Origin: Bacteroidota bacterium
GTDB lineage: Bacteria; Bacteroidota; Ignavibacteria; Kryptoniales; JAKASW01
Length of the DNA: 64,000 nucleotides
Assembly: GCA_021845665.1 (NCBI GenBank)
Contig: JAJZVO010000007.1
Span: 41,485-105,484, forward strand
Direction of reading: 5' to 3'
The notes under the pieces are model-generated. The model made no database searches and was not told where the DNA came from. It saw only the letters and a list, made by a program, of their open reading frames with translations. Shown one piece after another: positions 26,808 to 36,710 of the stretch (positions are counted from its first letter, which is position 1; every line of letters starts with the position of its first letter). The position numbers were made by a program, and so were the translations under genes.

Positions 26808-28244
26808 TTAAATATCGTAGTACATCATGAATTCATACGGATGGGGTCTCAAAGCCACCTGCTTGACTTCGTTAGCCATCTTGTACTTGATCCATGTGCT
26901 GATGAGATCTTCCGTGAAGACATCACCGCGGAGAAGGAACTCATGATCTCTCTCGAGTGCCTTCAACGACTCTTCGAGGGAGCCGGGAGTGGAAGGAACG
27001 TTGCTCAGCTCTTCCGGTGAAAGATCGTAGATGTCCTTGTCGAGGGGTTCACCCGGGTCAATCTTGTTAATGATACCGTCGATTCCGGCCATCAATAGTG
27101 CCGGGAATGCGAGGTACGCGTTCGTCGAGAGGTCAGGAACACGAAACTCGACTCTTTTCGCTTTTGGACTTTTCGAGTACATCGGTATTCTCACAGAGGC
27201 CGAGCGGTTCCTTTGGCTGTAAGCAAGGTTGACGGGAGCTTCGAAACCGGGAACGAGCCTGTGATAGGAATTGGTGGTCGGATTTGTGATCGCGCAAAGG
27301 GCGGCGGCATGTTTCAGCAGTCCGCCGATGTAGTACAAAGCCATCTCGCTAAGGTTCGCGTAACCGTTTCCGTAGAACAAGGGCTTGCCGGCCTTCCAAA
27401 GACTTTGATGAACATGCATTCCGGTACCGTTGTCTCCGAAGAGTGGCTTCGGCATGAAAGTCACGGACTTGTTGTGTTTAACCGCCACGTTCTTGGTGAT
27501 GTATTTCAGCATCATGAGGTTGTCGGCCATACGCGTCAGGGTATTGAACCTCATGTCGATCTCTGCCTGTCCCGCCGTAGAAACTTCGTGGTGGTGCACT
27601 TCAACTTCTATCCCGGCCTGTTTCATCGTGAGAAGCATTTCAGATCTTATGTCTTGCAGGCTGTCGACGGGCGGAACAGGGAAATATCCCTCTTTGTGCC
27701 TCGGGCGGTAACCGAGATTGCGCTTCTCATCGTTCCCGCTGTTCCAAATACCCTCGTCCGAATCTATTTCGTAGAAACCGGAATTGCTGGTCTGTCCGAA
27801 TCTGACATTGTCAAAAATGAAGAACTCGGCCTCAGGTCCGAAATACGCTGTATCCGCGAGACCTGTAGACCGGACATACGCCTCGGCTTTGTGAGCAATG
27901 AAACGCGGGTCACGTCTGTAGGGCTCTCCGGTAATCGGGTCTTTCACGTCACAGATTATGTTCAGCGTTTTGTGGGCAGTAAACGGGTCAAGGAAATACT
28001 CATTCGGATCAGGGATAAGGACCATGTCGCTTTCCTGTATGGCCTGGAATCCTCGGATACTTGATCCATCGAAGCCTATTCCCTCCTCGAAAGAATCCGT
28101 GGTCAGCCCGGAAGGGATAATTGAAAAATGCTGCCATTGTCCGGGGATGTCAGTAAACCTTAAATCGATTATTTCAACTCCATTGTCCTTGACAAACTTC
28201 AACAGTTTATCGACGTCAGTTGCAGACTTGGCAACTTTTGCCAT
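26808..28244 (-). CDS. glnA: Glutamine synthetase type I
   Basis: This dodecameric cytosolic enzyme makes glutamine from glutamate, ammonia and ATP. It has 478 residues. The latch loop [10 protein letters not shown] lies at 57-66. The metal and ATP segments [13 protein letters not shown] and [16 protein letters not shown] follow, then the glutamate-binding [19 protein letters not shown]. Tyr406 in [12 protein letters not shown] matches the adenylylation tyrosine of the GSI-beta class, so adenylyltransferase control is possible although no glnE or glnB lies in the window. It starts 15 bases after an Lrp/AsnC gene and ends at a strong terminator, so the pair is one transcript. Confidence 0.96.
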   Translation of the reverse strand: MAKVAKSATDVDKLLKFVKDNGVEIIDLRFTDIPGQWQHFSIIPSGLTTDSFEEGIGFDGSSIRGFQAIQESDMVLIPDPNEYFLDPFTAHKTLNIICDVKDPITGEPYRRDPRFIAHKAEAYVRSTGLADTAYFGPEAEFFIFDNVRFGQTSNSGFYEIDSDEGIWNSGNDEKRNLGYRPRHKEGYFPVPPVDSLQDIRSEMLLTMKQAGIEVEVHHHEVSTAGQAEIDMRFNTLTRMADNLMMLKYITKNVAVKHNKSVTFMPKPLFGDNGTGMHVHQSLWKAGKPLFYGNGYANLSEMALYYIGGLLKHAAALCAITNPTTNSYHRLVPGFEAPVNLAYSQRNRSASVRIPMYSKSPKAKRVEFRVPDLSTNAYLAFPALLMAGIDGIINKIDPGEPLDKDIYDLSPEELSNVPSTPGSLEESLKALERDHEFLLRGDVFTEDLISTWIKYKMANEVKQVALRPHPYEFMMYYDI

Positions 28245-28259
28245 TGGTTCCTCCTAAGA

Positions 28260-28733
28260 TTAATTGTGTTGTGTTTTTAGAACAGTAGACTCTTTGATGG
28301 TCGAGAGCACGACGCTGGTTTTCGTGCTCAGGACTCCCGGCCAGGATTGGATCCTGGAAAGAAGTTTCTCGAGTGCATTCGTATTATCCGCACGAACCTT
28401 AAGGAGGTGAGACCCTTCGCCTGTCACCGAATGACATTCGAGTATCTCCTCCGTCTCCCTTGCCCGCTCCATGAACATCTGGTAGTGCTTGCTGGAATCG
28501 ATTGAGACCGTAATGAACGCGGTGATATCCTTACCCAGCCGCTTCGCATCAAGGATAGTAGTATACCCTTTGATGAATCCTCTTTCCTCAAGCTTTTGGA
28601 TCCGCTCCGAGATCGTCGGGATGGTGAGCCCAAGCTGCTGAGCCATCTCGTTCAACTTCGTCCTGGCGTTCTTCTGAAGGATTTCCAGGAGCCTATGATC
28701 GATCGGGTCCAATTTCTTGTCTGTGATCAACAT
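28260..28733 (-). CDS. Lrp/AsnC family transcriptional regulator
   Basis: This DNA-binding regulator of about 157 residues starts at ATG 28733; the TTG at 28748 is less likely. The N-terminal winged helix-turn-helix reads LDPIDHRLLEILQKNARTK, NEMAQQLGLTIPTISERIQK and LEERGFIKGYTTI. The C-terminal RAM ligand-binding domain shows the family segment ILECHSVTGEGSHLLKV. The gene lies 15 bases upstream of glnA in the same direction. It is therefore likely to regulate itself and glnA in response to an amino acid such as glutamine, as Lrp-family proteins do in archaea and some bacteria. The ligand is not deducible. Confidence 0.92.
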   Translation of the reverse strand: MLITDKKLDPIDHRLLEILQKNARTKLNEMAQQLGLTIPTISERIQKLEERGFIKGYTTILDAKRLGKDITAFITVSIDSSKHYQMFMERARETEEILECHSVTGEGSHLLKVRADNTNALEKLLSRIQSWPGVLSTKTSVVLSTIKESTVLKTQHN

Positions 28734-28754
28734 TCCAAACACCGCCAATTTAAT

Positions 28755-28806
28755 TTAGTTAACTAACTGATGTCGATAAGTTAAAATATTAAAATCGTTT
28801 TGTCAA
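28755..28806 (-). promoter_or_regulatory. Promoter with palindromic operator for the lrp-glnA operon
   Basis: On the minus strand TTGACA (28806-28801) and TAACTT (28783-28778) are 17 bases apart, a good sigma-70-like pair. About five bases after the expected start of transcription lies the perfect palindrome TTAGTTAACTAA (28755-28766). Such a site directly over the start of an Lrp-family gene is a reasonable autoregulatory operator. Binding itself is an inference. Confidence 0.55.
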
Positions 28807-28811
28807 GCACA

Positions 28812-28842
28812 ATATAAAAAAAGGCGGCCGTGGGCCGCCTCC
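28812..28842 (-). terminator. Intrinsic terminator of the HIT-icd transcript
   Basis: AGGCGGCC and GGCCGCCT (28822-28840) form an eight-base-pair GC stem with a three-base loop. On the minus strand it is followed directly by seven T residues. It lies 36 bases after the icd stop and just upstream of the lrp promoter. Confidence 0.9.
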
Positions 28843-28876
28843 CGAGACTGTCTCATCAGGCAATTCCGATTGCGGA

Positions 28877-30133
28877 TTACATATTCCTCACGACGGCAGT
28901 GCCGAATTCTGACGTCTTCACCTCTTTCGCGCCTTCCATGAGCCGCGCAAAGTCGTAGGTCACCGTCCTTGCGCCTATCGCCTTCTCCATGCCTTTAACG
29001 ATGAGATCGGCGACCTCACTCCAGCCGAGATATTCAAACATGAGAACGCCGCTGAGTATCAAGGACCCCGGGTTCACTTTATCCATGTTGGTATACTTCG
29101 GGGCGGTTCCGTGCGTAGCCTCAAATATCGCGAAGCCGTTCTGGTAATTTATGTTCGCTCCGGGAGCGATACCGATACCGCCTACCTGTGCTGCGAGCGC
29201 GTCGGAGATGTAATCACCGTTGAGGTTTAGTGTGGCAATCACGTCGTACTCGGCGGGCCTTGTGAGTATCTGTTGGAGAAAATTATCGGCGATCGCGTCC
29301 TTCACCAAGATTTTCCCGTCCGCGCTTGCGCCGTGTTGGACTTCGTCCCATGTCACGATCTGGTCGCGGAACTCCTGCTTCGCCAGCTCATATCCCCAAT
29401 CTCTGAAGCCGCCCTCAGTGTACTTCATGATATTCCCCTTGTGTACCAGGGTAACGCTTTTCCTCTTTCTGGCGAGTGCGTATTCGATAGCGGCGCGTAT
29501 CAACCGCTTCGATCCTTCCTCGGACACGGGTTTTATGCCGATGCTGGAGGATTCGGGAAAGCGGATCTTCTTCACGCCCATTTCGGAGATCAACCAGCCT
29601 ACAATCTTCTTCGCTTCCGGAGTTCCCGCGCGCCACTCGATCCCGGCGTAGATGTCTTCGGTGTTTTCCCTGAAGATCACCATGTCGATAAGCTCCGGTT
29701 TCTTCACAGGAGACGGGACTCCCTGGAAATATCTGACCGGACGGAGGCAAACGTAAAGATCCAGCATCTGGCGAAGCGCAACATTTAAAGACCGTATTCC
29801 ACCTCCCACCGGCGTAGTGAGAGGGCCCTTTATGGCTACGGTGTATTCCTTGATGGCTTTCAGAGTATCATCCGGAAGCCACACTTCCCTGCCGTAGACT
29901 TTGTTCGCCTTTTCTCCGGCATAAACCTCGAACCACTCGATTTTCTTTTTCCCTCTGTACGCTTTCTCGATCGCCGCATCGAAAACCGTTTTGCTCGCAC
30001 GCCAGATATCCGGTCCCGTACCGTCGCCCTCTATGAATGGTATTATCGGATTGTCCGGCACGACAAGCTTCCCGTCAACAGTCCGAATCTTTTCGCCCTT
30101 CGTGGGCACTGACAGTCTTTCGTAAGGATTCAT
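28877..30133 (-). CDS. icd: Isocitrate dehydrogenase (NADP)
   Basis: This TCA-cycle enzyme of 418 residues oxidises isocitrate to 2-oxoglutarate. Substrate-binding [20 protein letters not shown] includes the serine that is phosphorylated in E. coli Icd. The coenzyme segment [21 protein letters not shown] has the Lys-Tyr pair after HGTAP that marks NADP preference. Also seen are YAGIEWRAG and [12 protein letters not shown]. The start overlaps the HIT gene stop as ATGA, and a strong terminator follows. The product 2-oxoglutarate feeds glutamate and the nearby glutamine synthetase. Confidence 0.95.
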   Translation of the reverse strand: MNPYERLSVPTKGEKIRTVDGKLVVPDNPIIPFIEGDGTGPDIWRASKTVFDAAIEKAYRGKKKIEWFEVYAGEKANKVYGREVWLPDDTLKAIKEYTVAIKGPLTTPVGGGIRSLNVALRQMLDLYVCLRPVRYFQGVPSPVKKPELIDMVIFRENTEDIYAGIEWRAGTPEAKKIVGWLISEMGVKKIRFPESSSIGIKPVSEEGSKRLIRAAIEYALARKRKSVTLVHKGNIMKYTEGGFRDWGYELAKQEFRDQIVTWDEVQHGASADGKILVKDAIADNFLQQILTRPAEYDVIATLNLNGDYISDALAAQVGGIGIAPGANINYQNGFAIFEATHGTAPKYTNMDKVNPGSLILSGVLMFEYLGWSEVADLIVKGMEKAIGARTVTYDFARLMEGAKEVKTSEFGTAVVRNM

Positions 30134-30618
30134 TTTCGTTCTCCTGATTTATCGTTTACTTCTATCTTTCCGCGAATCATCTTCGCGTATTCCGCCATTT
30201 GCTCAGGGGACTCGTAAACTTTCAACTGCGTTCTTATCTTCAAACCGTCGCCGTTGTAACGGGGCGCCACATGGAAATGGAAATGAAACACGGACTGTCC
30301 CGCCGCCAGCCCGTTATTATTGAAGATATTGAATCCCGCCGGATGCAATGAATCGATGATCGCTCTCGATACGATCTTGAGGGAAGAAACAATGTCGCAG
30401 AGGACGTCATCGGAAAGTTCGCTGAAATCGCTGAAGTGCCCTTTCGAAACCACAAGCGCATGTCCGAAGTTAATGGGATTTATATCGAGGAAGGCAATGC
30501 TCGACACACCTTCGTAGATGATTTCAGCTTTCGCCTCACCCGCTACAATTCTACAGAACGGGCACAAACTCACATGGTTTTCGACTTCTGTACTTTCTGA
30601 ATTGCTGGATGATTTCAT
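30130..30618 (-). CDS. HIT-family nucleotide hydrolase/transferase
   Basis: This 162-residue protein has the histidine-triad motif [11 protein letters not shown] (HxHxHxx) near residues 110-120. Upstream it has [19 protein letters not shown], whose paired cysteines probably bind zinc in the HinT/FHIT-like fold, and [19 protein letters not shown]. Members cleave AMP conjugates of lysine or other amines, or dinucleoside polyphosphates. The substrate is unknown here. It overlaps icd by four bases and is transcribed with it. Confidence 0.92.
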   Translation of the reverse strand: MKSSSNSESTEVENHVSLCPFCRIVAGEAKAEIIYEGVSSIAFLDINPINFGHALVVSKGHFSDFSELSDDVLCDIVSSLKIVSRAIIDSLHPAGFNIFNNNGLAAGQSVFHFHFHVAPRYNGDGLKIRTQLKVYESPEQMAEYAKMIRGKIEVNDKSGERK

Positions 30619-30709
30619 CGTTTAAATAGCCACCTGTCCGACAGTCTTCGACATGGTGCGCCCTGATAACTGCAATTCCCGGGCATTGTCGGGGAATGTC
30701 GCCTTCCTC

Positions 30710-31855
30710 TTACCGTTGATCGATCGGGATATAGCTGGCGTCGTGCTGGCCGACATAGTCGGACACAGGCCTGATCAGCCTGTTGTCGGAATACTGTTCC
30801 ATGACATGGGCTGTCCAGCCTGCAACCCTGCTGACGGCAAATATCGGTGTAAACAGGTCAGTCGGGATGCCAAGGTAATGGTACGTCGATGCCGAATAGA
30901 AATCGACATTCGGCAGGAGAGACTTTTCTTTCTTGACGTATTGCTCTATTTTTTCCGACATCTCATACCATTTGAGGTTTCCGATCGTTTCGCCGAGTTG
31001 CTTGGAAAACTTTCGCAGGTGTTTTGCGCGTGGATCTTCCGACTTGTATACCCGATGACCGAACCCCGGGACTTTTTTCTTATCAGCGAACAGTTTAGCG
31101 AGATACCCTTCGACGTTGCCCAGAGTCTTTATTGCAAGGAGCATGTTCATGACGTTCTCGTTTGCTCCGCCGTGGAGGGGGCCTTTGAGCGTACCTACCG
31201 CCGAGGTAATGGCCGAGTAAAGGTCGGAGAGCGTCGCGGCAGTTACCCTTGCTGAAAAAGTAGAGGCGTTGAATTCGTGATCCGCGTGCAGTATCAGCGC
31301 GCAATCGAACGTCCTCGACGCCATCTGGCCAGGCTCAACCCCATTTAACATATAGAGGAAGTTCGCAGAATGGTCCAGCGACGTGTCCGGTTTAATGTAG
31401 TCGCCATTCATACGAAGCGTATGAAGGTTAGCGACAATGGTCGGGAGTTTCGCTACGAGTCTTTTTGCACGGTGCCAGTTTACATCGATAGAATTGTCTT
31501 TCGCCTCCTCGTCAAAGAGGCCTAGGAGGGACACGGCCGTCCGCAGGACATCCATTGGCAAAGCTTTTTTGGGAGCCGTCTTGAGAAAGCTGATCAGCGG
31601 TTCCGGTAACGCGCGCTCGGCTGCAAGTTCTTTCTTAAATCCGATGAGCTCGTTAAGCCTGGGAAGCTTCCCGTACCATAAGAGGTAAACAATTTCTTCA
31701 AAATTAGAATTGACCGCGAGATCATCTACGTTTATTCCGCGGTAAACCAACTCACCCTTCTCACCATCAATGAAACAAATAGAAGATTGACCGGCAATTA
31801 TTCCATCCAAACCCTTTGAAAACGAAGTTGGTACTTCTGTTGCTTTACTAGACAT
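30710..31855 (-). CDS. gltA: Citrate synthase
   Basis: This enzyme condenses acetyl-CoA with oxaloacetate. ATG 31855 is taken as the start (381 residues); the frame continues upstream only to a TTG. The catalytic triad can be placed as His228 in GPLHGGANENVMNML, His267 in VPGFGHRVYKSEDPRAK and Asp318 in NVDFYSASTYHYLGI. The size and the GFGHRVYK form suit the shorter type I subunit of the Gram-positive/archaeal-like dimeric class rather than the hexameric NADH-inhibited type of E. coli. It stands next to the HIT-icd pair, separated by 90 bases. Confidence 0.94.
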   Translation of the reverse strand: MSSKATEVPTSFSKGLDGIIAGQSSICFIDGEKGELVYRGINVDDLAVNSNFEEIVYLLWYGKLPRLNELIGFKKELAAERALPEPLISFLKTAPKKALPMDVLRTAVSLLGLFDEEAKDNSIDVNWHRAKRLVAKLPTIVANLHTLRMNGDYIKPDTSLDHSANFLYMLNGVEPGQMASRTFDCALILHADHEFNASTFSARVTAATLSDLYSAITSAVGTLKGPLHGGANENVMNMLLAIKTLGNVEGYLAKLFADKKKVPGFGHRVYKSEDPRAKHLRKFSKQLGETIGNLKWYEMSEKIEQYVKKEKSLLPNVDFYSASTYHYLGIPTDLFTPIFAVSRVAGWTAHVMEQYSDNRLIRPVSDYVGQHDASYIPIDQR

Positions 31856-31909
31856 CTTATTTGTAATTCCTTGTTTTTGCGTAAAATTTAAAAGAGCTCC
31901 CAAGTATAA

Positions 31910-33559
31910 TCAATGAGTCAGTCCAAGGATGCGCAGGTAAAGCGGATCGTTCTTTAGAATCGCCTCTGCTACCTTGGTCTGCCTGTCGTACCTGAGTCCT
32001 GTCCTTATCTGCGCGGAGTTGCCGTCGAATCTTCCGATGAGCTCGGCCGTCATCAACTGCGATATCTCGTCCGAATTTTTGTCGAATAACCCGCGTTCGT
32101 CTGCCTCAATGTTCTTGGAGAGGGTTGCGATCTCTTTGGATAGCGCCGGAGTGTAATTGGATTTCGATGCTACGAGCTGAGCATCGTCCACGATCTGTCC
32201 GAGATGAGATATGTAAGTGAATCCATTCTTCTCGGCGAATTTGTGGAACTCGTCGAGTACATCCGTCCCGGCAGTGAAGTGGGCCGGTATCGAGTTGTGT
32301 TCTGACCGGTACTGCGTGGCAAAATTGAAAAAGAACCCGCCACGCATTAGCTGAATGACATAATCCGAATAGTGTTCGCCCGTCACGATCGAGTCAGGCG
32401 TAATTCCGCCGGAAGCGAAGACATCTCGTCCGTCGAGAGTCTTGAATTCCTTTCTCAAGCTGTCGGGGATTATAGGACTCTCGCCTTCGCGGCTGAGGTT
32501 ATAGTTGATCTTTTGGATGCATCTTCCGCTGGGAGTATAATACCGTGCTGTAGTGATCTTGAGTTGAGCGTTGTTGTCGAGCGGAAGAATCGTCTGAACG
32601 AGACCCTTGCCGAAGGTGTTGGTTCCGACGACCACGGCCCTGTCGAGATCCTGAAGCGCGCCTGTGACGATTTCGCTGGCACTGGCGCTGTTCCCGTTAA
32701 CCAGGACTGCAATAGGCAGGTTCGGGGCGATAGGATCGCGGTCCGAGATGTACTTTTTATCGGAGGAAGGGTCTCTTCCTTTCGTCATTACAATGAGGCT
32801 CCCCTTCGGGACGAATAGTTCGACGATGTGAACGGCCGATTCGAGCAATCCACCGGGATTATTCCTCAGATCCAGTATCAGGCCTTTGAGTTTTGTTTTC
32901 GCCATCAGATCCACGAGAGCATTGCGGACTTCCTCATCGGAACCTCTTGAAAATTGATCGAGCTTGATGAAGCCGATGCTTGAGTCGACCACGCCATGGA
33001 ATGAAACGGCTTTAAGACGTATTTCAGATCTTACAAGGACTACCTGGAAAGGCTTCTCGTCCCCTTCCCTTTTTATGGTCAACGTCACCTGCGTACCCGG
33101 TTCGCCGCGGACCATGTTGCTGATCTGGTCGAGCTTCAGCGTATCGACATCCGCATTGTCTACTTTCAGGATCTGATCGCCGATTCTGAGTCCCTGCCTT
33201 TGGGCGCTGTAGCCGTCTATCACGCCAGTGATAATGACTTTGCCGTTCGCCATCCCTATGGAGACTCCGATGCCACCGTATTTTCCATTAGTCAGGAGGT
33301 CGATCTCGCCGCTGTTCTCCTTATCCATGTAGACCGTGTAGGGATCAAGCGAAGCGAGCATCGCGTCGACTCCCTTTCTCATAAGCTGCTGAGGGGGAAC
33401 GGGATCCACGTAATCCTCGATCACGTCTCTATACACGGCACCAAACAAATCTATGCTTTTTCTTACTTCAAAGAACCTCTCACTGTTCCGGATTGCAACA
33501 AAACCTACGCTGCTTACAATCAGCAGGACAGCAAATACTACCAGGGATCTACGGCGCAT
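31910..33559 (-). CDS. ctpA: C-terminal processing peptidase (S41 family, CtpA-like)
   Basis: This periplasmic serine protease cleaves or trims proteins from their C-termini. The 549 residues begin with an uncleaved-type anchor (about 5-24). A PDZ domain (about 90-165: GGIGVSIGMANGKVIITGV, GLRIGDQILKVDN) precedes the S41 core. The Ser-Lys dyad is visible as Ser291 in VNGNSASASEIVTGAL and Lys318 in TFGKGLVQTILP. A 200-residue helical C-terminal extension resembles that of other Bacteroidota Ctp proteins. The 5' end overlaps tmk by 11 bases. Confidence 0.93.
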   Translation of the reverse strand: MRRRSLVVFAVLLIVSSVGFVAIRNSERFFEVRKSIDLFGAVYRDVIEDYVDPVPPQQLMRKGVDAMLASLDPYTVYMDKENSGEIDLLTNGKYGGIGVSIGMANGKVIITGVIDGYSAQRQGLRIGDQILKVDNADVDTLKLDQISNMVRGEPGTQVTLTIKREGDEKPFQVVLVRSEIRLKAVSFHGVVDSSIGFIKLDQFSRGSDEEVRNALVDLMAKTKLKGLILDLRNNPGGLLESAVHIVELFVPKGSLIVMTKGRDPSSDKKYISDRDPIAPNLPIAVLVNGNSASASEIVTGALQDLDRAVVVGTNTFGKGLVQTILPLDNNAQLKITTARYYTPSGRCIQKINYNLSREGESPIIPDSLRKEFKTLDGRDVFASGGITPDSIVTGEHYSDYVIQLMRGGFFFNFATQYRSEHNSIPAHFTAGTDVLDEFHKFAEKNGFTYISHLGQIVDDAQLVASKSNYTPALSKEIATLSKNIEADERGLFDKNSDEISQLMTAELIGRFDGNSAQIRTGLRYDRQTKVAEAILKNDPLYLRILGLTH

Positions 33560-34190
33560 TTCTTTCCTCCGCCAGATTTTTTATTCTATTTGTAACATCA
33601 TTATAAATTCGTTCAGAGATATTCACGATAGGAGCACTTCCGTCAACAATAACAAACCTGCCGGGGTCTCGACGTGCGCATTCTTTGAAACCTGAAATCA
33701 CGTCTTTGAAAAATCTGATCTCAGCGTCCTCCATCCGGTCCGCTTGCCTTCCGGCATCTTCTCTTCTTTTCATGGCGGTATCAAGATCAAGTTCCACCAG
33801 GAAAACGATGTCCGGGAGCAGACCGCCCGTCGCAAACCGGCTCACCGATTCGATCTCATCTATCGGGATATGCCTCCCAAATCCCTGGTACGCGATTGAA
33901 GAATAGAAGTACCTGTCGAGGATGACCGTTTTGCCGGCCTGAATCATCGGTGTTACCTTCTCTTCGATGAGCTGAGCCCTGCTGGCGCTGAACAGCAGGA
34001 ATTCCGCAAGGGGGCGTATTATGAGGTCGGAGCGATGCAACAAAAGTTCGCGCACGCCTTCTCCGAGCCTGGTCCCGCCCGGGTCGCGGACAACCTCATT
34101 CGGGATACCTTCCTCTTCAAGGCGTTTCGAAAGCTCCATTGCCTGAGTGGTTTTCCCGCTTCCATCGATACCTTCAAAAGCTATCAACAC
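33549..34190 (-). CDS. tmk: Thymidylate kinase
   Basis: This cytosolic kinase phosphorylates dTMP to dTDP. Its 213 residues hold the P-loop FEGIDGSGKTTQAMEL, the DRYFYSSIAYQGFGR block with the base-binding region, and PDIVFLVELD. The lid has RREDAGRQADRMED, and its arginines suggest the E. coli-like type. It is the first gene of the leftward unit, facing the divergent asmA-like gene across a 110-144 base gap that must hold both promoters. No other oddity is seen. Confidence 0.95.
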   Translation of the reverse strand: MLIAFEGIDGSGKTTQAMELSKRLEEEGIPNEVVRDPGGTRLGEGVRELLLHRSDLIIRPLAEFLLFSASRAQLIEEKVTPMIQAGKTVILDRYFYSSIAYQGFGRHIPIDEIESVSRFATGGLLPDIVFLVELDLDTAMKRREDAGRQADRMEDAEIRFFKDVISGFKECARRDPGRFVIVDGSAPIVNISERIYNDVTNRIKNLAEERNAP

Positions 34191-34334
34191 AATCTAAAAT
34201 AACTTTGCAGGGCTTCTATTACAATGTCCGGCGAGATCAACATTCCTAACGGGTGTAGCTCGTGACGAACACAGCTCGCGTTCGGAGCGATACACAAATT
34301 GATAATACACAGAGTAAAGCCTATATTTTGTTTT

Positions 34335-36710
34335 GTGAGCAGAACCCGGAATATAATCAAGTATCTTTCTGCGACAATTGGCATAATAATCCTGGTCGCG
34401 CTAATTTTTTCGAAAGTAATTTTCTCCAGTGACAGGCTCACTGCACTCGTCCTTCCAAAGATAAGTCAGCTTCTGAATCGTGAGGTCTCGGCTGAACAGG
34501 TCGAGCTTTCGTTTTTCCCGACAATCGGCATAAAGATTATCGGGCTAAGAGTCTCAAACCCTTCATCGGGAAAATTCGAGACACCTTACCTGCTCGATGC
34601 GAAGTCGGTCGTTATCGACGCGAAGATACTTCCTCTTCTCAAGAACAGGCTCGTGATCAATAACGTGATCTTCTATTCCCCGACCTTCTATCTCGAACAG
34701 GATCTAAGGGGGAAACTGAACACCGATCATCTTCTCAGCGAATCTTTCAGCCGGGAGAGAGGAAATGTCAGAAGTTCGCTTTCAAGCCTTCTACTATCGA
34801 ACTTCGAGGTTGCGAACGGAACATTAGTATGGGATAACGACCGTGCGGGGACCTCGGTGCGGTTCCTTGACGTGGATTTCACTTCGCGAATAAAGACAGT
34901 CGTGGAAGAAGACCGGCTACTCCTGACATCTGAGCTCAGAATAGGACGGTTTGAATTCTGGAAAGGCCCATCGAACCTTTTTACTGGAGACGGTATCCAG
35001 CTCGCTGCCAACCTCGACTACGACAAGCAACATGATATCGTAAAGATTCAGTCCGACCAGGGCTCCGTTTTCGGTATCCATCTGAAAAGTGCGATAACAT
35101 ATTCCTTTTATCCCACGACGACCCTTTCAGTCTTCACGGTAAACGCCGACTCATCGGCCCGGGGTCTGTACAACATACTTCCGACGCAACTCAAGAAAGT
35201 CGTGATCAAGAAATCCGTCAAAGGTCGCTTCGGTTTGACTCTCCGTCTGCGGCGGCGAAACTCGTTCACGGATATGCAGTTCGAAGCTCATTTGAGGGAT
35301 TTCGATGCCGCGCTTCGCTCGGGGGATTCACTGACCGTTCGCGATCTGGTCTGGAGATACACCATATTCGGAGACTCTTCCTCAATTTCCATCTCGATGC
35401 CGCGAGCAACTCTCGGACAGAATTTCGCCTCGATACACTTAAGAATGAGCCCTCCCGAAACCGCTTCGGCGAAAATATCCGGCGACATCGACCTTGCAAG
35501 GCTCGCACGCAATCTCGACATGCCTAAGGAAGACAGATTCTCCGGTTCGATCCACGGGAGGTATGCGTTCAACTACGATGCATACACAGACCGTGTGCAC
35601 GGAAACGGTCTCATAAACTTCAACGATGCTCTCGTCCAGGTGCCTATCGGGATAGATACTCTTTACACGGGAGAATGCGACGGCAGCATTCTTCTTAGAA
35701 ACAACCGGGCCACGTTCAACAAGCTCCTAATCAGATTAGGCGCAAGCGACATGGTACTCAGCGGGACATTATCAGATTATCAGACCGCGTTCCTCGGGAA
35801 CCGGGCATCCATACCGAATCTCAGGCTGAAGATCGTGTCGAAGACTTTCAGCACCATTGGTCTCCTTCCCCACATGAACCTGAACATCGGCAGACCGGTC
35901 CTGGCGTGGCTGCCGACCGCCAACATATCGCTCGACTTTACCGCCGGGAAATTGGTAATGCCCACCGACTCGCTATCTCGAGTTTCTGCTAACCTGCAAC
36001 TTCTCGACTACTTCGTGAAGCTGAGGAAGTTGTCCTATTCTTCTTCCATAGGAAGCTTCGATGTAAGCGGCTGGACTGACTACAGCCAGACAAACCGGAC
36101 AACATTCAGCATAAGGGCGCGCATCACCACCTCCAATTTCGGAAAGCTACTTCGCAGGTACATCGGGAGAGATGAGATATCCGGCGGCATCGGAAAAGGA
36201 TCTCTGAACATAAACGGCGTCTTTGATGACTCGGGGAAAATGGACCTTGCCAGTCTCGGTGGACGCGGGCGGCTGCAGCTCTCCAACGTTTCGATAAGAC
36301 ACTATTCCGTGTTGACCAAGCTATACACTTTTCTTGGAGGAAAAGACAAGGACTCTGCCAGATTTAAGAACGCGACCTTCACGGTCGACATAACAGATGG
36401 CAGAATATATTTTAACAGATTGATCGCTAACGGGACTCCGTTCGATTTCAAGCTCGACGGGTGGCATGGTTTCGACGGCACTCTCGATTATAAACTTGCG
36501 CTAAAAGTGTTCCCGCCTTTGAGTACCGAGATGGCTGCTCATCTGCAGAAGTCCTACCCGGATTTGGGCTTGGGACCGGACCACACCCTCAACCTTGGCG
36601 TGGTGGCGGGGGGCACGACCAACGATGCCCGCTTCACGATAGTGTCATTTAACGGGTCGATAGCCGACAGGAGAACCGCGAACCCAAACGATTATTTGGC
36701 CTTGAAGTGA
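34335..36710 (+). CDS. AsmA-like envelope protein
   Basis: This large AsmA/TamB-superfamily protein of about 791 residues has one N-terminal membrane helix and a long periplasmic beta-groove. Such proteins are thought to conduct or regulate lipid transfer between membranes. GTG 34335 gives a natural N-terminus (MSRTRNIIKYLSATIGIIIL); a TTG 36 bases further out is possible. The AsmA N-domain pattern is clear: LLNREVSAEQVELSFFPTIG and VINNVIFYSPTFYLEQDLRG. The C-terminal AsmA_2 pattern also shows: GKGSLNINGVF, GGRGRLQLSNVSI and the late KVFPPLSTEM. It overlaps rsmA by four bases as GTGA and is co-directional with it. Confidence 0.88.
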   Translation: MSRTRNIIKYLSATIGIIILVALIFSKVIFSSDRLTALVLPKISQLLNREVSAEQVELSFFPTIGIKIIGLRVSNPSSGKFETPYLLDAKSVVIDAKILPLLKNRLVINNVIFYSPTFYLEQDLRGKLNTDHLLSESFSRERGNVRSSLSSLLLSNFEVANGTLVWDNDRAGTSVRFLDVDFTSRIKTVVEEDRLLLTSELRIGRFEFWKGPSNLFTGDGIQLAANLDYDKQHDIVKIQSDQGSVFGIHLKSAITYSFYPTTTLSVFTVNADSSARGLYNILPTQLKKVVIKKSVKGRFGLTLRLRRRNSFTDMQFEAHLRDFDAALRSGDSLTVRDLVWRYTIFGDSSSISISMPRATLGQNFASIHLRMSPPETASAKISGDIDLARLARNLDMPKEDRFSGSIHGRYAFNYDAYTDRVHGNGLINFNDALVQVPIGIDTLYTGECDGSILLRNNRATFNKLLIRLGASDMVLSGTLSDYQTAFLGNRASIPNLRLKIVSKTFSTIGLLPHMNLNIGRPVLAWLPTANISLDFTAGKLVMPTDSLSRVSANLQLLDYFVKLRKLSYSSSIGSFDVSGWTDYSQTNRTTFSIRARITTSNFGKLLRRYIGRDEISGGIGKGSLNINGVFDDSGKMDLASLGGRGRLQLSNVSIRHYSVLTKLYTFLGGKDKDSARFKNATFTVDITDGRIYFNRLIANGTPFDFKLDGWHGFDGTLDYKLALKVFPPLSTEMAAHLQKSYPDLGLGPDHTLNLGVVAGGTTNDARFTIVSFNGSIADRRTANPNDYLALK

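Noticed and set aside
27213..28064. 283-codon plus-strand frame opposite glnA
   Set aside because: It is antisense to a fully conserved glutamine synthetase and has no family signal.
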